From assembly GCF_000169095.1 (NCBI RefSeq), contig NZ_AAVU01000015.1:81496-145495 (forward strand): a stretch of 64,000 bases of DNA, given 5' to 3'. Below are positions 6,901-15,283 of this stretch, in pieces. How positions within the stretch are numbered: position 1 is the first letter of the stretch; the number at the start of each line of letters is the position of its first letter. The translations under genes and the position numbers were made by a program. A model generated the notes under the pieces. It saw only the letters and a list, made by a program, of their open reading frames with translations. It made no database searches and was not told the origin of the DNA. This DNA comes from Lyngbya sp. PCC 8106. Lineage in GTDB: Bacteria; Cyanobacteriota; Cyanobacteriia; Cyanobacteriales; Microcoleaceae.

Positions 6901-9497
6901 CCGGATATGAATTTGGAAGGCTAGCTTGTAATTTGTTAGATAAATTTAAAACAAAAAATAATCAAGCTAAAGTTTTTAATGTCGTTTATAGTACAATTGA
7001 GCATTATAAAAACAAAATTAGGAATACATTAGCACCTTTGATCAAAGGCTATCAAGTCGGTTTAGAAACTGGAGATTTGGAATATGGAAGCTATTGCATT
7101 CTTCATTACTGTAATTATTCTTACTGGGCTGGAATTAATTTAAATATTTTAGAATTAGAAATGTGTCAATACAGCAGTTCTTTATACAATATAAAACAGT
7201 ATAATAACTATTACTATAATGAAATTTGTCATCAATCTATCCTAAATCTGACCGGAGAATATAAAGTTTCTCAAACTCTTTTGTTATCAGGTTCTGTCTA
7301 CGACGCTCAAAAATTTATTCCGATTTATGAAAAAAATAATGATCGTTATGGATTATTTCAAACTTATTTTAATCAACTTGTTCTTTCTTTTTTATTTTAC
7401 AACTTCAGTCAATCTCAACACTATGCTGTTTTAGCAGAAGAATATATTGATGGAGTTACGGGAATGATTTATATTCCTGTTTTCTACTTCTACAGCAGCC
7501 TTTCACAACTTGCAACTTATTCTCAAACCGATCAAAATCATCAAGTTCAACTCTTACAGCAAGTAACTAAAAAGCAAGAAAAAATGAGATTATTTGCAGA
7601 TCATGCGCCGATAAATTACTTACATAAATATCATTTAGTCGATGCTGAATATCATCGAGTGAAAGGGGAAAAAATAGAAGCAATTGAAGCATATGATCAC
7701 GCGATTACTTTAGCCAAAGAAAACGAATATCATCAGGAAGAAGCACTAACAAACGAACTGGCGGCTAAATTTTATTTAGACTGGGGAAAAACTAAAGTTG
7801 CTCAAACCTATCTAATCGAAGCATACTATGGTTATGTAGCTTGGGGCGCAACAGCAAAAGTTCAACACCTAGAACAACATTATCCAGATTTACTGACTCC
7901 TATTTTAGTTCGAGAAAGTGAAGATGATCCTTTACTCAGTTATAGCTCAGTTTCATTCACTGGATATTCAAACGGTTCTAGCAAAAAAACGCAGAATTTA
8001 CTCGATTCCAGCACCGTCATTAAAGCGTGTCAAGCTCTTTCTAGTGAGATTCAACTCGATAACTTGCTTTCTACTTTACTGCAATTGGCAATCGAAAATG
8101 CAGGAGCGCAAAAATGTGCTTTAATAGAATACAAAAATGAGCAGTTAATCTTAGAAGCAATTGCCCATGCTCCTGATCATACTTTCAAAGATAAATCCCT
8201 TTCACAACCATCTTTTGATCGTCCTTCTCTAGCGATAGAAGACTGCACCAATATTCCTCAAGCTGTGATTAATTATGTTTGGCGAACTTCAGATGCTTTA
8301 GTCTTTGAAGATGCGACAACTCAAGCCAATTGGATGAATGATCCCTACTTACAGCAGCAACAACCGAAGTCGGTTTTATGTTGTCCGATTGCCAAGCAAA
8401 ATCAAATTATTGGTATCTTGTATTTAGAAAATAATTTAATTACAGCCGCCTTTACTCCCGAACGGTTACAACTTTTAAAGTTAATTACAACTCAAGCCGC
8501 TATTTCTCTAGAAAATGCTCGACTCTATAACAATTTAACAATCGCAAAAGCGGATTTAGAAACAGCTAACCAAACTCTTGAACAAAAAGTGCAGCAACGC
8601 ACCCAAGAACTACATGACAAAAATCAAGATTTAGTCGAGACTCTCAAAACGTTAAAACAGACTCAAACTCAACTGATTCAAACGGAAAAAATGTCGAGTT
8701 TAGGACAGTTGGTGGCGGGAGTTGCTCACGAAATCAATAATCCGGTTAACTTTATCTATGGTAATCTTGTTCCGGCTCAAGAATATACTGAAGATTTATT
8801 AAAGGTGATTACAGCGTATCAGCAATATTATCCTGAACCCAATACATTTATTCAAAATATCATTGAACAAGTTGATTTAGAGTTTCTCATTGAAGATTTG
8901 CCTAAACTGTTAAATTCTATGAAAATTGGTGCAACTCGGATCAAAGAAATTGTTGAATCTTTGCGAAACTTTTCTCGTTTAGATGAAGCCGAAGTCAAAT
9001 TAGTCAATATTCATCACGGAATTGACTCCACTTTAATGATTTTGCAGAATCACCTCAAGGCAAAAGCGGATTCACCTGGAATTCAAATTGTCAAAAACTA
9101 TGGGAATTTATCACAGATCAACTGTTATCCAGGCCAGCTTAATCAGGTATTTATGAATATTATTGCCAACGGGATTGATGCTCTAAAATCTGGTCAACCC
9201 AAAGCTGACACTCCGGCAACTCTTACGATTACTACAGAAGAAACAATCGATCAAATAGTCCGAATTCGCATCGCTGATAATGGTATGGGCATGAGTGAAC
9301 AGGTGCAGAAACAGATTTTTGATCCGTTTTTCACGACTAAACCTGTAGGTAAAGGAACAGGGCTGGGCTTGGCGATTAGCTATCAAATCATCGTTGAACG
9401 TCACCGAGGTCAATTACATTGCATTTCTGCTTTCGGTGAAGGGACAGAATTTATCATTGAAATCCCACTCCAACAGACTGCTACTAGCAAAGCCTAA
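3945..9497 (+). CDS. HstK-type multi-domain Ser/Thr kinase - AAA ATPase - GAF - histidine kinase
   Basis: A giant 1850-residue signalling protein. Residues 1-270 are a Hanks-type kinase with Lys36 (VVVKLC), catalytic loop HKDIKPHN and metal motif DFS in place of DFG; GTLAYLSPEQTGR follows. An AAA/STAND-like ATPase follows, with P-loop GLSGIGKS (345-352) and Walker B LVIFLDDLQWSD. A long helical, TPR-like middle section leads to a GAF domain near 1370-1530, then a coiled coil and a histidine kinase with phospho-acceptor His1595 (AGVAHEINNP), N box NIIANGIDAL, G1 ADNGMGM and G2 GKGTGLGLAIS. Such hybrid kinases are typical of filamentous cyanobacteria. No receiver domain is present and no response regulator lies adjacent. 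It ends 4 bases before a convergent gene. The input signal is unknown. Confidence 0.92.
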   Translation: MKPVIGYQFHEQIYVSSRTLVYRALRESDQKPVVVKLCRHLYPSFSELAQYRNAYALVANLDLPGVVRMLALEPVEQRLMLVMEDLGGVSLSQHLNQRDTPWGNDTNSLTEFLQIALQIAETLEQLHHHKIIHKDIKPHNIIIHPQTQNIKLIDFSCASQLPKETPEICSPSRLEGTLAYLSPEQTGRMNRGIDYRSDFYSLGVTFYQLLTGQLPFDSDDPMEMIHSHIARQPKPIIELNSNIPEVINDLVLKLMSKMPESRYQSALGIKKDVKKCLYLLQKTGKFKRFDLARNEIKNHFLISDKLYGRKEEVKILLATFERVSGLFNLEQNSCQSKLELMLIVGLSGIGKSALVNEIHKPIVEKKGYFISGKFDQYQRDIPFSAWINALRDLIKQILSEPENKVKVMTAKLQKVLGEEGQVLVDVIPELELLIGEQSPVTELSFSAAQNRFNLLFQKFIRVFAQPEHPLVIFLDDLQWSDLGSLQLIQLLTEVSASCHLLLIGSYRDNEVSSSHPLIHTIDNIKKLGVPVNKITLQPLSQSALNQLVADTLNCSLEIALPLTQQVEYKTQGNPFFTAQFLKSLQAEGLIFYDLKHNQWQYKLNPIKVLAQNQDIIELIASQLKKLPPETQEILQFAACIGHQFDLATLSLILGKTWSKTASAFWRSLQEGFILPEDESYKFYQQSCDDRLPLTIQELNNPNYHFLHDRVQQAAYSLISEDKKASTHLTIGRILLQNLSLKKQEDKIFDIVNHLNYAFELITQPEQREELARLNLQAGKKAKASIAYQTSSYYFDLGINLLDSLCWQSQYNLALSLYEEAAESNYLSGDFKSMSLLIDTVLENSHEILDKIKVYEIKIQAYIAQGKTRSALKTALSVLEMMGISLPENPSQSEIKNYIKRTQTALAGREISELYNLPFLEDELKLAQIKILSTLFSIAFVSQPNLLPIVVCEPVRLYLEAGIYENSSFSFATYGLILCSLEQNIEAGYEFGRLACNLLDKFKTKNNQAKVFNVVYSTIEHYKNKIRNTLAPLIKGYQVGLETGDLEYGSYCILHYCNYSYWAGINLNILELEMCQYSSSLYNIKQYNNYYYNEICHQSILNLTGEYKVSQTLLLSGSVYDAQKFIPIYEKNNDRYGLFQTYFNQLVLSFLFYNFSQSQHYAVLAEEYIDGVTGMIYIPVFYFYSSLSQLATYSQTDQNHQVQLLQQVTKKQEKMRLFADHAPINYLHKYHLVDAEYHRVKGEKIEAIEAYDHAITLAKENEYHQEEALTNELAAKFYLDWGKTKVAQTYLIEAYYGYVAWGATAKVQHLEQHYPDLLTPILVRESEDDPLLSYSSVSFTGYSNGSSKKTQNLLDSSTVIKACQALSSEIQLDNLLSTLLQLAIENAGAQKCALIEYKNEQLILEAIAHAPDHTFKDKSLSQPSFDRPSLAIEDCTNIPQAVINYVWRTSDALVFEDATTQANWMNDPYLQQQQPKSVLCCPIAKQNQIIGILYLENNLITAAFTPERLQLLKLITTQAAISLENARLYNNLTIAKADLETANQTLEQKVQQRTQELHDKNQDLVETLKTLKQTQTQLIQTEKMSSLGQLVAGVAHEINNPVNFIYGNLVPAQEYTEDLLKVITAYQQYYPEPNTFIQNIIEQVDLEFLIEDLPKLLNSMKIGATRIKEIVESLRNFSRLDEAEVKLVNIHHGIDSTLMILQNHLKAKADSPGIQIVKNYGNLSQINCYPGQLNQVFMNIIANGIDALKSGQPKADTPATLTITTEETIDQIVRIRIADNGMGMSEQVQKQIFDPFFTTKPVGKGTGLGLAISYQIIVERHRGQLHCISAFGEGTEFIIEIPLQQTATSKA

Positions 9498-9501
9498 CCT
9501 T

Positions 9502-10764
9502 TTATGGAATATTTGCCGGAGGAAGTCTGGGGATAGATTTTCGGAGTCGCATGGCTTCGCCGACAGTAACATTAACTTGAGCGCCAATCAACATCACTAA
9601 CGAACTAATGTAAAGCCACAAAAGCAAAATAATAAACGCACCAATCGCGCCATAAGTGAGGTTATAATTGCCAAAATGGGTAACGTATAGGCGAAACAAA
9701 TTAGAAATCACAGCCCATGAAATCGCGGCTAAAATTGCTCCTGGAACAAGAGGCGTTTCGGGTTGTCGTTTACTCGGCCCAAAGCGATAAATTAAAGCAA
9801 AATTAGTCGCTACAATTCCTAACGCAATCGGCCATCGTAACTGTTTCCAGGTACTCGGTAAGGTTTTGACTAATAAACATTGCTGTACGGGAGGTTGTTC
9901 CAGACAGTCTTTAATTTGATCGAGGGGACAGGTTCCCACGGTTTCGAGAATACAACTTTGACGGGCGAGAATTTCAACAACGATATCACTGATAAACACC
10001 AACCCACAGGCGATAATCAGTAATAGGATACTACCCACAGCCAGAGCAATCGCAATTAATTTGGCTTCCCAAAAGGGTCGGAGGCGATCTTTGGGGACTC
10101 GATGGATGTGGTTGAGGGCCACCATTGCTGAACCAATCACCGCAGAAAACAGCCAAATCGAAACTAAAAAACTAAAGGAAAATATTTCTTCGCTGTTGTT
10201 GAGCAACATTCGTTCCCAAACGCTGGCAATTTGAACTTGGACTTCTTGGGGAACAACAACCGCGACGAGAGTTGCCATTTCCTGAAGGGTATTCTGCAAC
10301 GAGTTTGATAAACTAATTGCCGCAATAATCGCCAACAAAGCCGGAAACAGACCTAAGATAGAGTTATAAGCCATTTCTGCCGAAAGACCATTCAGGCGTT
10401 GTTCAGCAGTGCGAATCGCGACTTGCTTGATGGTTGTCCAGTTGATATACAGAAAAAAGCCAAAAAAGCGAAAGATGACCTGGGGAATTTTTCTAAAAAT
10501 GCCTTTGAGATAGCGGTACAGACGAATTAACAGATCGGCTGTTGTCTCCGCTGCATCTTCGAGGGAGGTCTTGAGTTTGTTATCAGAGAGAGCTTGTTTC
10601 CATTTTCTTGGGTTAAACTCAGGTGAGATCCCAAACAGTCGAGCCACTCGTTTAAATAAGGTTTTGAGAATAGCCCAAACCCAGGAAAACAGAGTGACTA
10701 AGAGATTGGCGACTAGCTCTGCCAACCGTTCGACGAGCCGATGAATCGAGATCAGGTTGAACAC
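9502..10764 (-). CDS. YihY/BrkB-family inner membrane protein
   Basis: A 420-residue polytopic membrane protein. After a basic N-terminal region of about 115 residues, the YihY core begins with TAEQRLNGLSAEMAYNSILG followed by LFPALLAIIAAISL. Further hydrophobic segments are FLVSIWLFSAVIGSAMVAL, AIALAVGSILLLIIACGLVF and FIILLLWLYISSLVMLIGAQ, the last of these a hallmark of the family. The molecular function of YihY/BrkB proteins is not settled; it is not an RNase despite an old 'RNase BN' label. The tail is basic and proline-containing. Convergent with the large kinase gene and divergent (66 bases) from a coiled-coil protein gene. Confidence 0.9.
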   Translation of the reverse strand: MFNLISIHRLVERLAELVANLLVTLFSWVWAILKTLFKRVARLFGISPEFNPRKWKQALSDNKLKTSLEDAAETTADLLIRLYRYLKGIFRKIPQVIFRFFGFFLYINWTTIKQVAIRTAEQRLNGLSAEMAYNSILGLFPALLAIIAAISLSNSLQNTLQEMATLVAVVVPQEVQVQIASVWERMLLNNSEEIFSFSFLVSIWLFSAVIGSAMVALNHIHRVPKDRLRPFWEAKLIAIALAVGSILLLIIACGLVFISDIVVEILARQSCILETVGTCPLDQIKDCLEQPPVQQCLLVKTLPSTWKQLRWPIALGIVATNFALIYRFGPSKRQPETPLVPGAILAAISWAVISNLFRLYVTHFGNYNLTYGAIGAFIILLLWLYISSLVMLIGAQVNVTVGEAMRLRKSIPRLPPANIP

Positions 10765-10830
10765 TTGTCGAAGTCTAAACTATCCTCATTTTAAAATGTC
10801 AGTATTAAACAGTCCCCAGAAAATTTTGAT

Positions 10831-11460
10831 ATGTCTCAGGATGTCCGGCAGTGGTTAGATGAGATTAAACGGTTAAAGCAGCAGTTGACGCAAGTGCAAC
10901 GGGATCGGGATGCGGCGATTGAGAGTGCTAACCAGTGGCGTCAGCTTTATAGTACCGAAGCTCAACAACGACGTGAAGAAGTTAAACGTAACCAAGAGAT
11001 GATCGCGACTTTGCGATCGCAGCTTGAACAGTTGCAACAAAAGTTCTCGGTTCCGACATCTGAAATTTTCTCGAAGGTGTCGATTAACCGAGAGATTGAG
11101 CGACTGGCTTCAGAAGATGAGTTGAAGGTGAAATTAGTGGAAGTGATGCTCGAACGCGATCGCGCTCGGGATCAAATTCGTCAGTTAGATGAGTCTCTCG
11201 AAAAAGAAAAGGCGAATCATCTCCAAACCCGCAATAGTTTAACGACGGCTTTGGGAGATACTGTTGATTTGTTAACCAAAGCCCAAGGTCAATCTTCATC
11301 CGATCATCGGGCTAAAAAGAAACCCCAAATTGAACTGTTACCCCCGGAGGCTTTTGAGGAAGAAGGTTCTTCTCAATTTGCTCAACTCCCCGAAGGTACT
11401 CAACTGCCTTTACCTCAGCTTCCGCCAACTGATGAATCTACTTCTGAGTCTGAAGACTAG
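10831..11460 (+). CDS. Coiled-coil protein of unknown function
   Basis: A 209-residue soluble protein, almost all heptad-like helix for the first 155 residues (WLDEIKRLKQQLTQVQRDRD, then EVKRNQEMIATLRSQLEQL), followed by an acidic, proline-rich disordered tail. It has no catalytic motif, signal peptide or membrane segment. Similar coiled-coil proteins are conserved in cyanobacteria without assigned function, to my recollection. The ATG at 10831 lies 66 bases from the divergent yihY start, so the two share a promoter region. Convergent with thrC, 25 bases apart. Confidence 0.75.
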   Translation: MSQDVRQWLDEIKRLKQQLTQVQRDRDAAIESANQWRQLYSTEAQQRREEVKRNQEMIATLRSQLEQLQQKFSVPTSEIFSKVSINREIERLASEDELKVKLVEVMLERDRARDQIRQLDESLEKEKANHLQTRNSLTTALGDTVDLLTKAQGQSSSDHRAKKKPQIELLPPEAFEEEGSSQFAQLPEGTQLPLPQLPPTDESTSESED

Positions 11461-11485
11461 ACAGTTGGTTGGGGGTTGAGGACGC

Positions 11486-12577
11486 TTAAAAGCCCATAAC
11501 TTTAGCTACTTCTTCAATATTGGGGGCGATTCCTTGTTTGAAGGGGTTATTGCAGTGTTCGATAGCGGTGCTGGGATCTTTTAAGCCATTTCCAGTCAGG
11601 ACACAGACAATTGTGGCTCCGGTGGGGACTTGATCTTTGACTTTGAGTAAACCTGCAACCGAAGCAGCACTGGCGGGTTCACAAAATATGCCTTCTTCTG
11701 AGGCGAGTAGTCGATAAGCGGCTAAAATTTCCTCATCGGTGACAGCAGAGAAACTTCCCTGACTGGCTTGTTGGGCGGCGATCGCTAGGTTCCAACTGGC
11801 GGGGTTGCCGATGCGGATGGCGGTGGCTATGGTTTCGGGTGCGGCGATCGGATGACCTTGGACGATGGGGGCGGCTCCGGCGGCCTGAAATCCCATCATT
11901 TGGGGGAGGCGGGTACAACGGTTATCGGCGTGATATTGACAAAATCCCATCCAGTAGGCGGAAATATTTCCAGCGTTGCCAACGGGGATACACAGCCAGT
12001 CGGGAGCATCCCCTAAAGCATCGACAACTTCAAAGGCTCCGGTTTTTTGACCTTCTAAGCGGTAAGGATTGACGGAATTGACTAAGGTGACGGGATAATG
12101 ATCCGCGACTTCTCGGACGATGTTTAAGGCTTGGTCAAAGTTGCCTTGAATGGCTAAAACTTCGGCGCCGTAGAGCAAGGCTTGGGCGAGTTTTCCCATC
12201 GCCACATAGCCATCGGGAATGATCACAAAGGCTTTTAATCCGGCTCGTCGAGCATAGGCAGCCGCTGAAGCGGAGGTGTTTCCGGTACTGGCACAGATGA
12301 CGGCAGAACATCCTTCTTCCTTGGCTTTGGAAATAGCCATCGTCATCCCCCGATCTTTGAAGCTGCCTGTGGGGTTGAGTCCGTCGTATTTGACGTAAAC
12401 TTGGACTTGTTTGCCGATGATTTGGGCGATCGTCGGGACTGGAAGCAAGGGGGTGTTGCCTTCTTGCAACGTGATCACGGGTGTTGCTTCGGTGACAGGC
12501 AAATAAGGGCGGTATGTTTCAATTAAACCAGGCCAGTTCTTGAGTTGAACTTGATTTGGCGATAGAGTCAGCGTCAT
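11486..12577 (-). CDS. thrC: Threonine synthase
   Basis: A complete 363-residue PLP enzyme that converts O-phospho-L-homoserine to L-threonine in the cytoplasm. It shows the short-form ThrC pattern: LQEGNTPLLPVP near residue 40, the PLP lysine in NPTGSFKDRGM, the phosphate-binding STGNTSASAAAYARRAG, and the C-terminal IVCVLTGNGLKDPSTA. Length fits the bacterial short form. No operon partners; the gene stands alone between convergent and divergent neighbours. Confidence 0.95.
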   Translation of the reverse strand: MTLTLSPNQVQLKNWPGLIETYRPYLPVTEATPVITLQEGNTPLLPVPTIAQIIGKQVQVYVKYDGLNPTGSFKDRGMTMAISKAKEEGCSAVICASTGNTSASAAAYARRAGLKAFVIIPDGYVAMGKLAQALLYGAEVLAIQGNFDQALNIVREVADHYPVTLVNSVNPYRLEGQKTGAFEVVDALGDAPDWLCIPVGNAGNISAYWMGFCQYHADNRCTRLPQMMGFQAAGAAPIVQGHPIAAPETIATAIRIGNPASWNLAIAAQQASQGSFSAVTDEEILAAYRLLASEEGIFCEPASAASVAGLLKVKDQVPTGATIVCVLTGNGLKDPSTAIEHCNNPFKQGIAPNIEEVAKVMGF

Positions 12578-12831
12578 CTCAGTTTGGGGTTTGATTTACT
12601 TTTTAAGGGGTTGACAAATCAAAGATTAAGTGCAGTGTGGCGAATTATGGAAATTTTCACCGTTAGGATGCTCAATCAGTTGACAGAGCGGAGGGTTAAA
12701 TGCGATTCTTAATCCCAGTTTACCGTGTTTATCACAACTGATTAGAAAAACAAAACGATTTTGCACTACTCTTAATCAGAGTTTACGTTTAGGTTACGGT
12801 ATAGTTAACACTTGTAAGTAAATATATTCAG

Positions 12832-13119
12832 ATGCCTAGTCAACTGCTGATGTCAACACATTCATCTACTTTATCCCGGCCTGAGAACTTGGATGCAACG
12901 GTTAAACAGGCTAGCCGTCCGGCGGACTCATCTGCTTCTAAACCCCTACAACTCGGCTTGCTTAAGTGTCCATACAATGTTGATCAGCAAGTGAAACTGC
13001 TTCACCTGCAAGCTGAGGTGGATACGCTGCTATTGCAACTGCAAACCCTCAAGCAGCAACGTTCGATCACTCCGATGTCAGAAGACCTCGACACCGTATC
13101 CAGCCAGCACAAGCCGTAA
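12832..13119 (+). CDS. Small protein of unknown function
   Basis: A 95-residue protein with a Ser/Pro-rich, probably disordered start and end, and a central amphipathic helix VDQQVKLLHLQAEVDTLLLQ with a leucine-zipper look. That helix is preceded by LGLLKCPYN. The strong conservation expected of this core in cyanobacteria is my recollection, not tested. No catalytic motif. It sits alone, with a 254-base non-coding stretch upstream that separates it from divergent thrC. Confidence 0.62.
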   Translation: MPSQLLMSTHSSTLSRPENLDATVKQASRPADSSASKPLQLGLLKCPYNVDQQVKLLHLQAEVDTLLLQLQTLKQQRSITPMSEDLDTVSSQHKP

Positions 13120-13364
13120 GAGTACAATTTGATTGAGCAAATGCCATTGCTCTTGTAAACTGAGAGAGGGCTAACATTGCATTACCCATTTAATCTCATT
13201 CTTGATCGAAGGTTAAATTGGGTTTATTCCTGCTTTCTCTGATGACAAAAGTCGGAAAATTGCTCTACAATTATTTGAGCTTCCACCTCAACCCTTTAAT
13301 TCCTATCTGGGAGTTAGAGTATTTTCCAGGGTTAATTGTCCTGGCCATTTAAAACTGTATTAAG

Positions 13365-13393
13365 AACACGCCAACTCCACTGTTTGGTGTGTT
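13365..13393 (+). promoter_or_regulatory. Stem-loop in the desA leader
   Basis: AACACGCCAA (13365-13374) pairs with TTGGTGTGTT (13384-13393), giving 10 pairs including one G-T, with a 9-base loop. It ends 23 bases before the desA ATG, so in the mRNA it would lie just ahead of the ribosome-binding region. Desaturase genes are cold-regulated in cyanobacteria, so an RNA structure here could affect stability or translation. The rest of 13120-13416 shows no gene. Confidence 0.4.
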
Positions 13394-13416
13394 GATTCTA
13401 CTGAGAAAAATCATCC

Positions 13417-14460
13417 ATGACCCTATCTATCGAAAGTCCAGAGAGTCTAAAATCGACTCAAAACAAGTCTGATTTGCGTTTGAGAGATATTATAAAAACT
13501 TTGCCGCGTGAAGTTTTCATCAAAAACAAACGTAAGGCTTGGAGTGTAGTCATTATCAATGTCAGTCTTGTGATTTTAGGCTACATTGCCATTGCCTTTT
13601 CTCCGTGGTACTTACTTCCTATAGCTTGGATTTTTACCGGAACTGCATTAACCGGTTTTTTTGTGATTGGCCATGATTGTGGTCATCGTTCTTTTGCCAA
13701 TCGTCGCTGGGTGAATGACTTGGTGGGTCATCTGGTCATGTTGCCCCTAATTTACCCGTTTCATGGGTGGAGAATTGGTCACAATCACCACCACAAACAC
13801 ACCAATAAAATGAGTGAGGATAATGCTTGGCATCCCTGGACGACTGAAGTTTATGAAAACTTTGACCGAGTGACTCAGGTAGCCTATCACTTAGGTCGAG
13901 GACGGGCCTGGTGGATTGCTTCTATTTTACACTGGGGAAATGTCCATTTTTACTGGCCAGAATTTGAAGGCAAACAACGAGAACAGGTGAAGTTTTCGGC
14001 TTTAGTTGTGATTGGATTTGCTGCCATTGCCTTTCCCACTTTAATTGCAACCACCGGAATTTGGGGATTTGTTAAGTTTTGGTTGGTGCCTTGGTTGGTC
14101 TACCATTTCTGGATGAGTACCTTTACTTTAGTTCACCATACTTTTCCTGATATTCCGTTTAGCACTCCCGAAAAGTGGCATGAAGCAACCGCACAATTAT
14201 CTGGGAGTGTTCACTGCAATTATCCGGGTTGGGTAGAGTTTCTCTGTCACGATATTAACGTTCATGTTCCTCACCATATCTGCACTGCTATTCCGTCTTA
14301 TAACCTGCGAACAGCCTACAGCAGCATCAAGGAAAATTGGGGAGAATATCTCTATCCTGAACAGAATTTTTCTTGGGAATTGATGACGGAGATTACCGAT
14401 CAATGTCACTTCTACGACGAAGAAAACTGTTATAAATCTTTCAAGGAGTATTATCGATAA
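13417..14460 (+). CDS. desA: Delta-12 fatty acid desaturase DesA
   Basis: A complete 347-residue membrane di-iron desaturase that introduces the second double bond (delta-12) into lipid-bound oleoyl chains using ferredoxin. All three histidine boxes are present: HDCGHRSF, HNHHHKHTN and HVPHH. Hydrophobic segments surround residues 40-80 and 185-230. LKENWG-type and YHFWMSTFTLVHHT segments match DesA rather than DesB or DesC. Cold induction is known for the family. A clear terminator follows, so it is probably monocistronic. Confidence 0.93.
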   Translation: MTLSIESPESLKSTQNKSDLRLRDIIKTLPREVFIKNKRKAWSVVIINVSLVILGYIAIAFSPWYLLPIAWIFTGTALTGFFVIGHDCGHRSFANRRWVNDLVGHLVMLPLIYPFHGWRIGHNHHHKHTNKMSEDNAWHPWTTEVYENFDRVTQVAYHLGRGRAWWIASILHWGNVHFYWPEFEGKQREQVKFSALVVIGFAAIAFPTLIATTGIWGFVKFWLVPWLVYHFWMSTFTLVHHTFPDIPFSTPEKWHEATAQLSGSVHCNYPGWVEFLCHDINVHVPHHICTAIPSYNLRTAYSSIKENWGEYLYPEQNFSWELMTEITDQCHFYDEENCYKSFKEYYR

Positions 14461-14486
14461 AACCTTGATTTAAAATAAATTTTAGA

Positions 14487-14513
14487 GGCGTTCTCCCAGA
14501 ACGTCTTTTTTTT
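14487..14513 (+). terminator. Rho-independent terminator of desA
   Basis: GGCGTTCT (14487-14494) pairs with AGAACGTC (14498-14505) over 8 pairs around a CCC loop, followed by eight T residues. It lies 27 bases past the desA stop. Confidence 0.85.
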
Positions 14514-14538
14514 GGGTCAAAGTTTGATTGATTTTGAA

Positions 14539-14970
14539 TTAGATACCCTCGCTCTCAATCAACTTCATCGCTTGATTTAAAAGTTCTTCTCGATTAACAA
14601 TTTCTTCTAATTCTTGCGGGTCATAACGCCCTTCTTCAACTTCGAGGGAGGCTTGATCAATTGCGTTTAAATAGGCTTCTTCTAGAGTTTCTAGCAGTTC
14701 TTCTTGATTGAGATAATAACCTCCCGTTTGGCGGCGTTTATTTTCCCGTTGAATTTCTCGAACTGAATTGCGAATGGAAACATCCCATGAACGAGTTGTC
14801 CGATTTTCAGCTTGTTTTTTAATTAAATGTAGCAGCAAAATAATCCCGTAACTGCGAATTGTCTTTAAAATTGCTTTTCGACCCATTTCTTCTAACTCGT
14901 CAATTAGGGTTAATGATCCTTTGAGATCACCTTTCAGTAGTAATTCTTTTAACTCTAGAATTTCTTCCAT
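14539..14970 (-). CDS. DUF29-family protein
   Basis: This 143-residue protein belongs to the DUF29-type group abundant in cyanobacteria. Recognisable segments are ELEEMGRKAILKTIRSYG, LHLIKKQAENRTTRSWDVS and IRNSVREIQRENKRR. It is helical and acidic at the C-terminus, with no catalytic motif that I recognise. Function unknown. These genes often occur in several copies near mobile or accessory DNA, which fits its position at the edge of an accessory segment. Confidence 0.8.
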   Translation of the reverse strand: MEEILELKELLLKGDLKGSLTLIDELEEMGRKAILKTIRSYGIILLLHLIKKQAENRTTRSWDVSIRNSVREIQRENKRRQTGGYYLNQEELLETLEEAYLNAIDQASLEVEEGRYDPQELEEIVNREELLNQAMKLIESEGI

Positions 14971-15032
14971 AACCCGAGAATAAAGTGAGGATGGTTTTAT
15001 TTTAGCGTTTCAGTTAGATCCCATTGAGAAGA

Positions 15033-15099
15033 ACCTCTCCCTAAATCCCTCTCCTAAAAGGCGAGGGACTTTGAAATTGATCGGGGTTCGGAGGGTGAG
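15033..15099. repeat. Cyanobacterial intergenic inverted repeat
   Basis: CCTCTCCCTAAATCCCTCTCC at the left partly mirrors GGGGTTCGGAGGGTGAG at the right, and CCTCTCCTAAAAGGCGAGGG forms a small internal hairpin. It resembles the short CCTAAATCCCCCTTAAAAAG-type repeats at 25031-25437. The rest of 14971-15283 is AT-rich with no gene seen. Confidence 0.45.
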
Positions 15100-15283
15100 A
15101 TCAATAGTCCAATCAACTTTGATTGAATTAATCAGTCAATATGTGTTTCCATATTATCAAAATAAAACCTCGTTTTAATTATAAGTTTTTTAAACAAAAA
15201 AATTAGGAATTGGGGAAGCCTCATGATAGGATAAAAACAGAGCAAGTCCTTCCGATCAGATTAACGTGATACGGAGTTAACCC

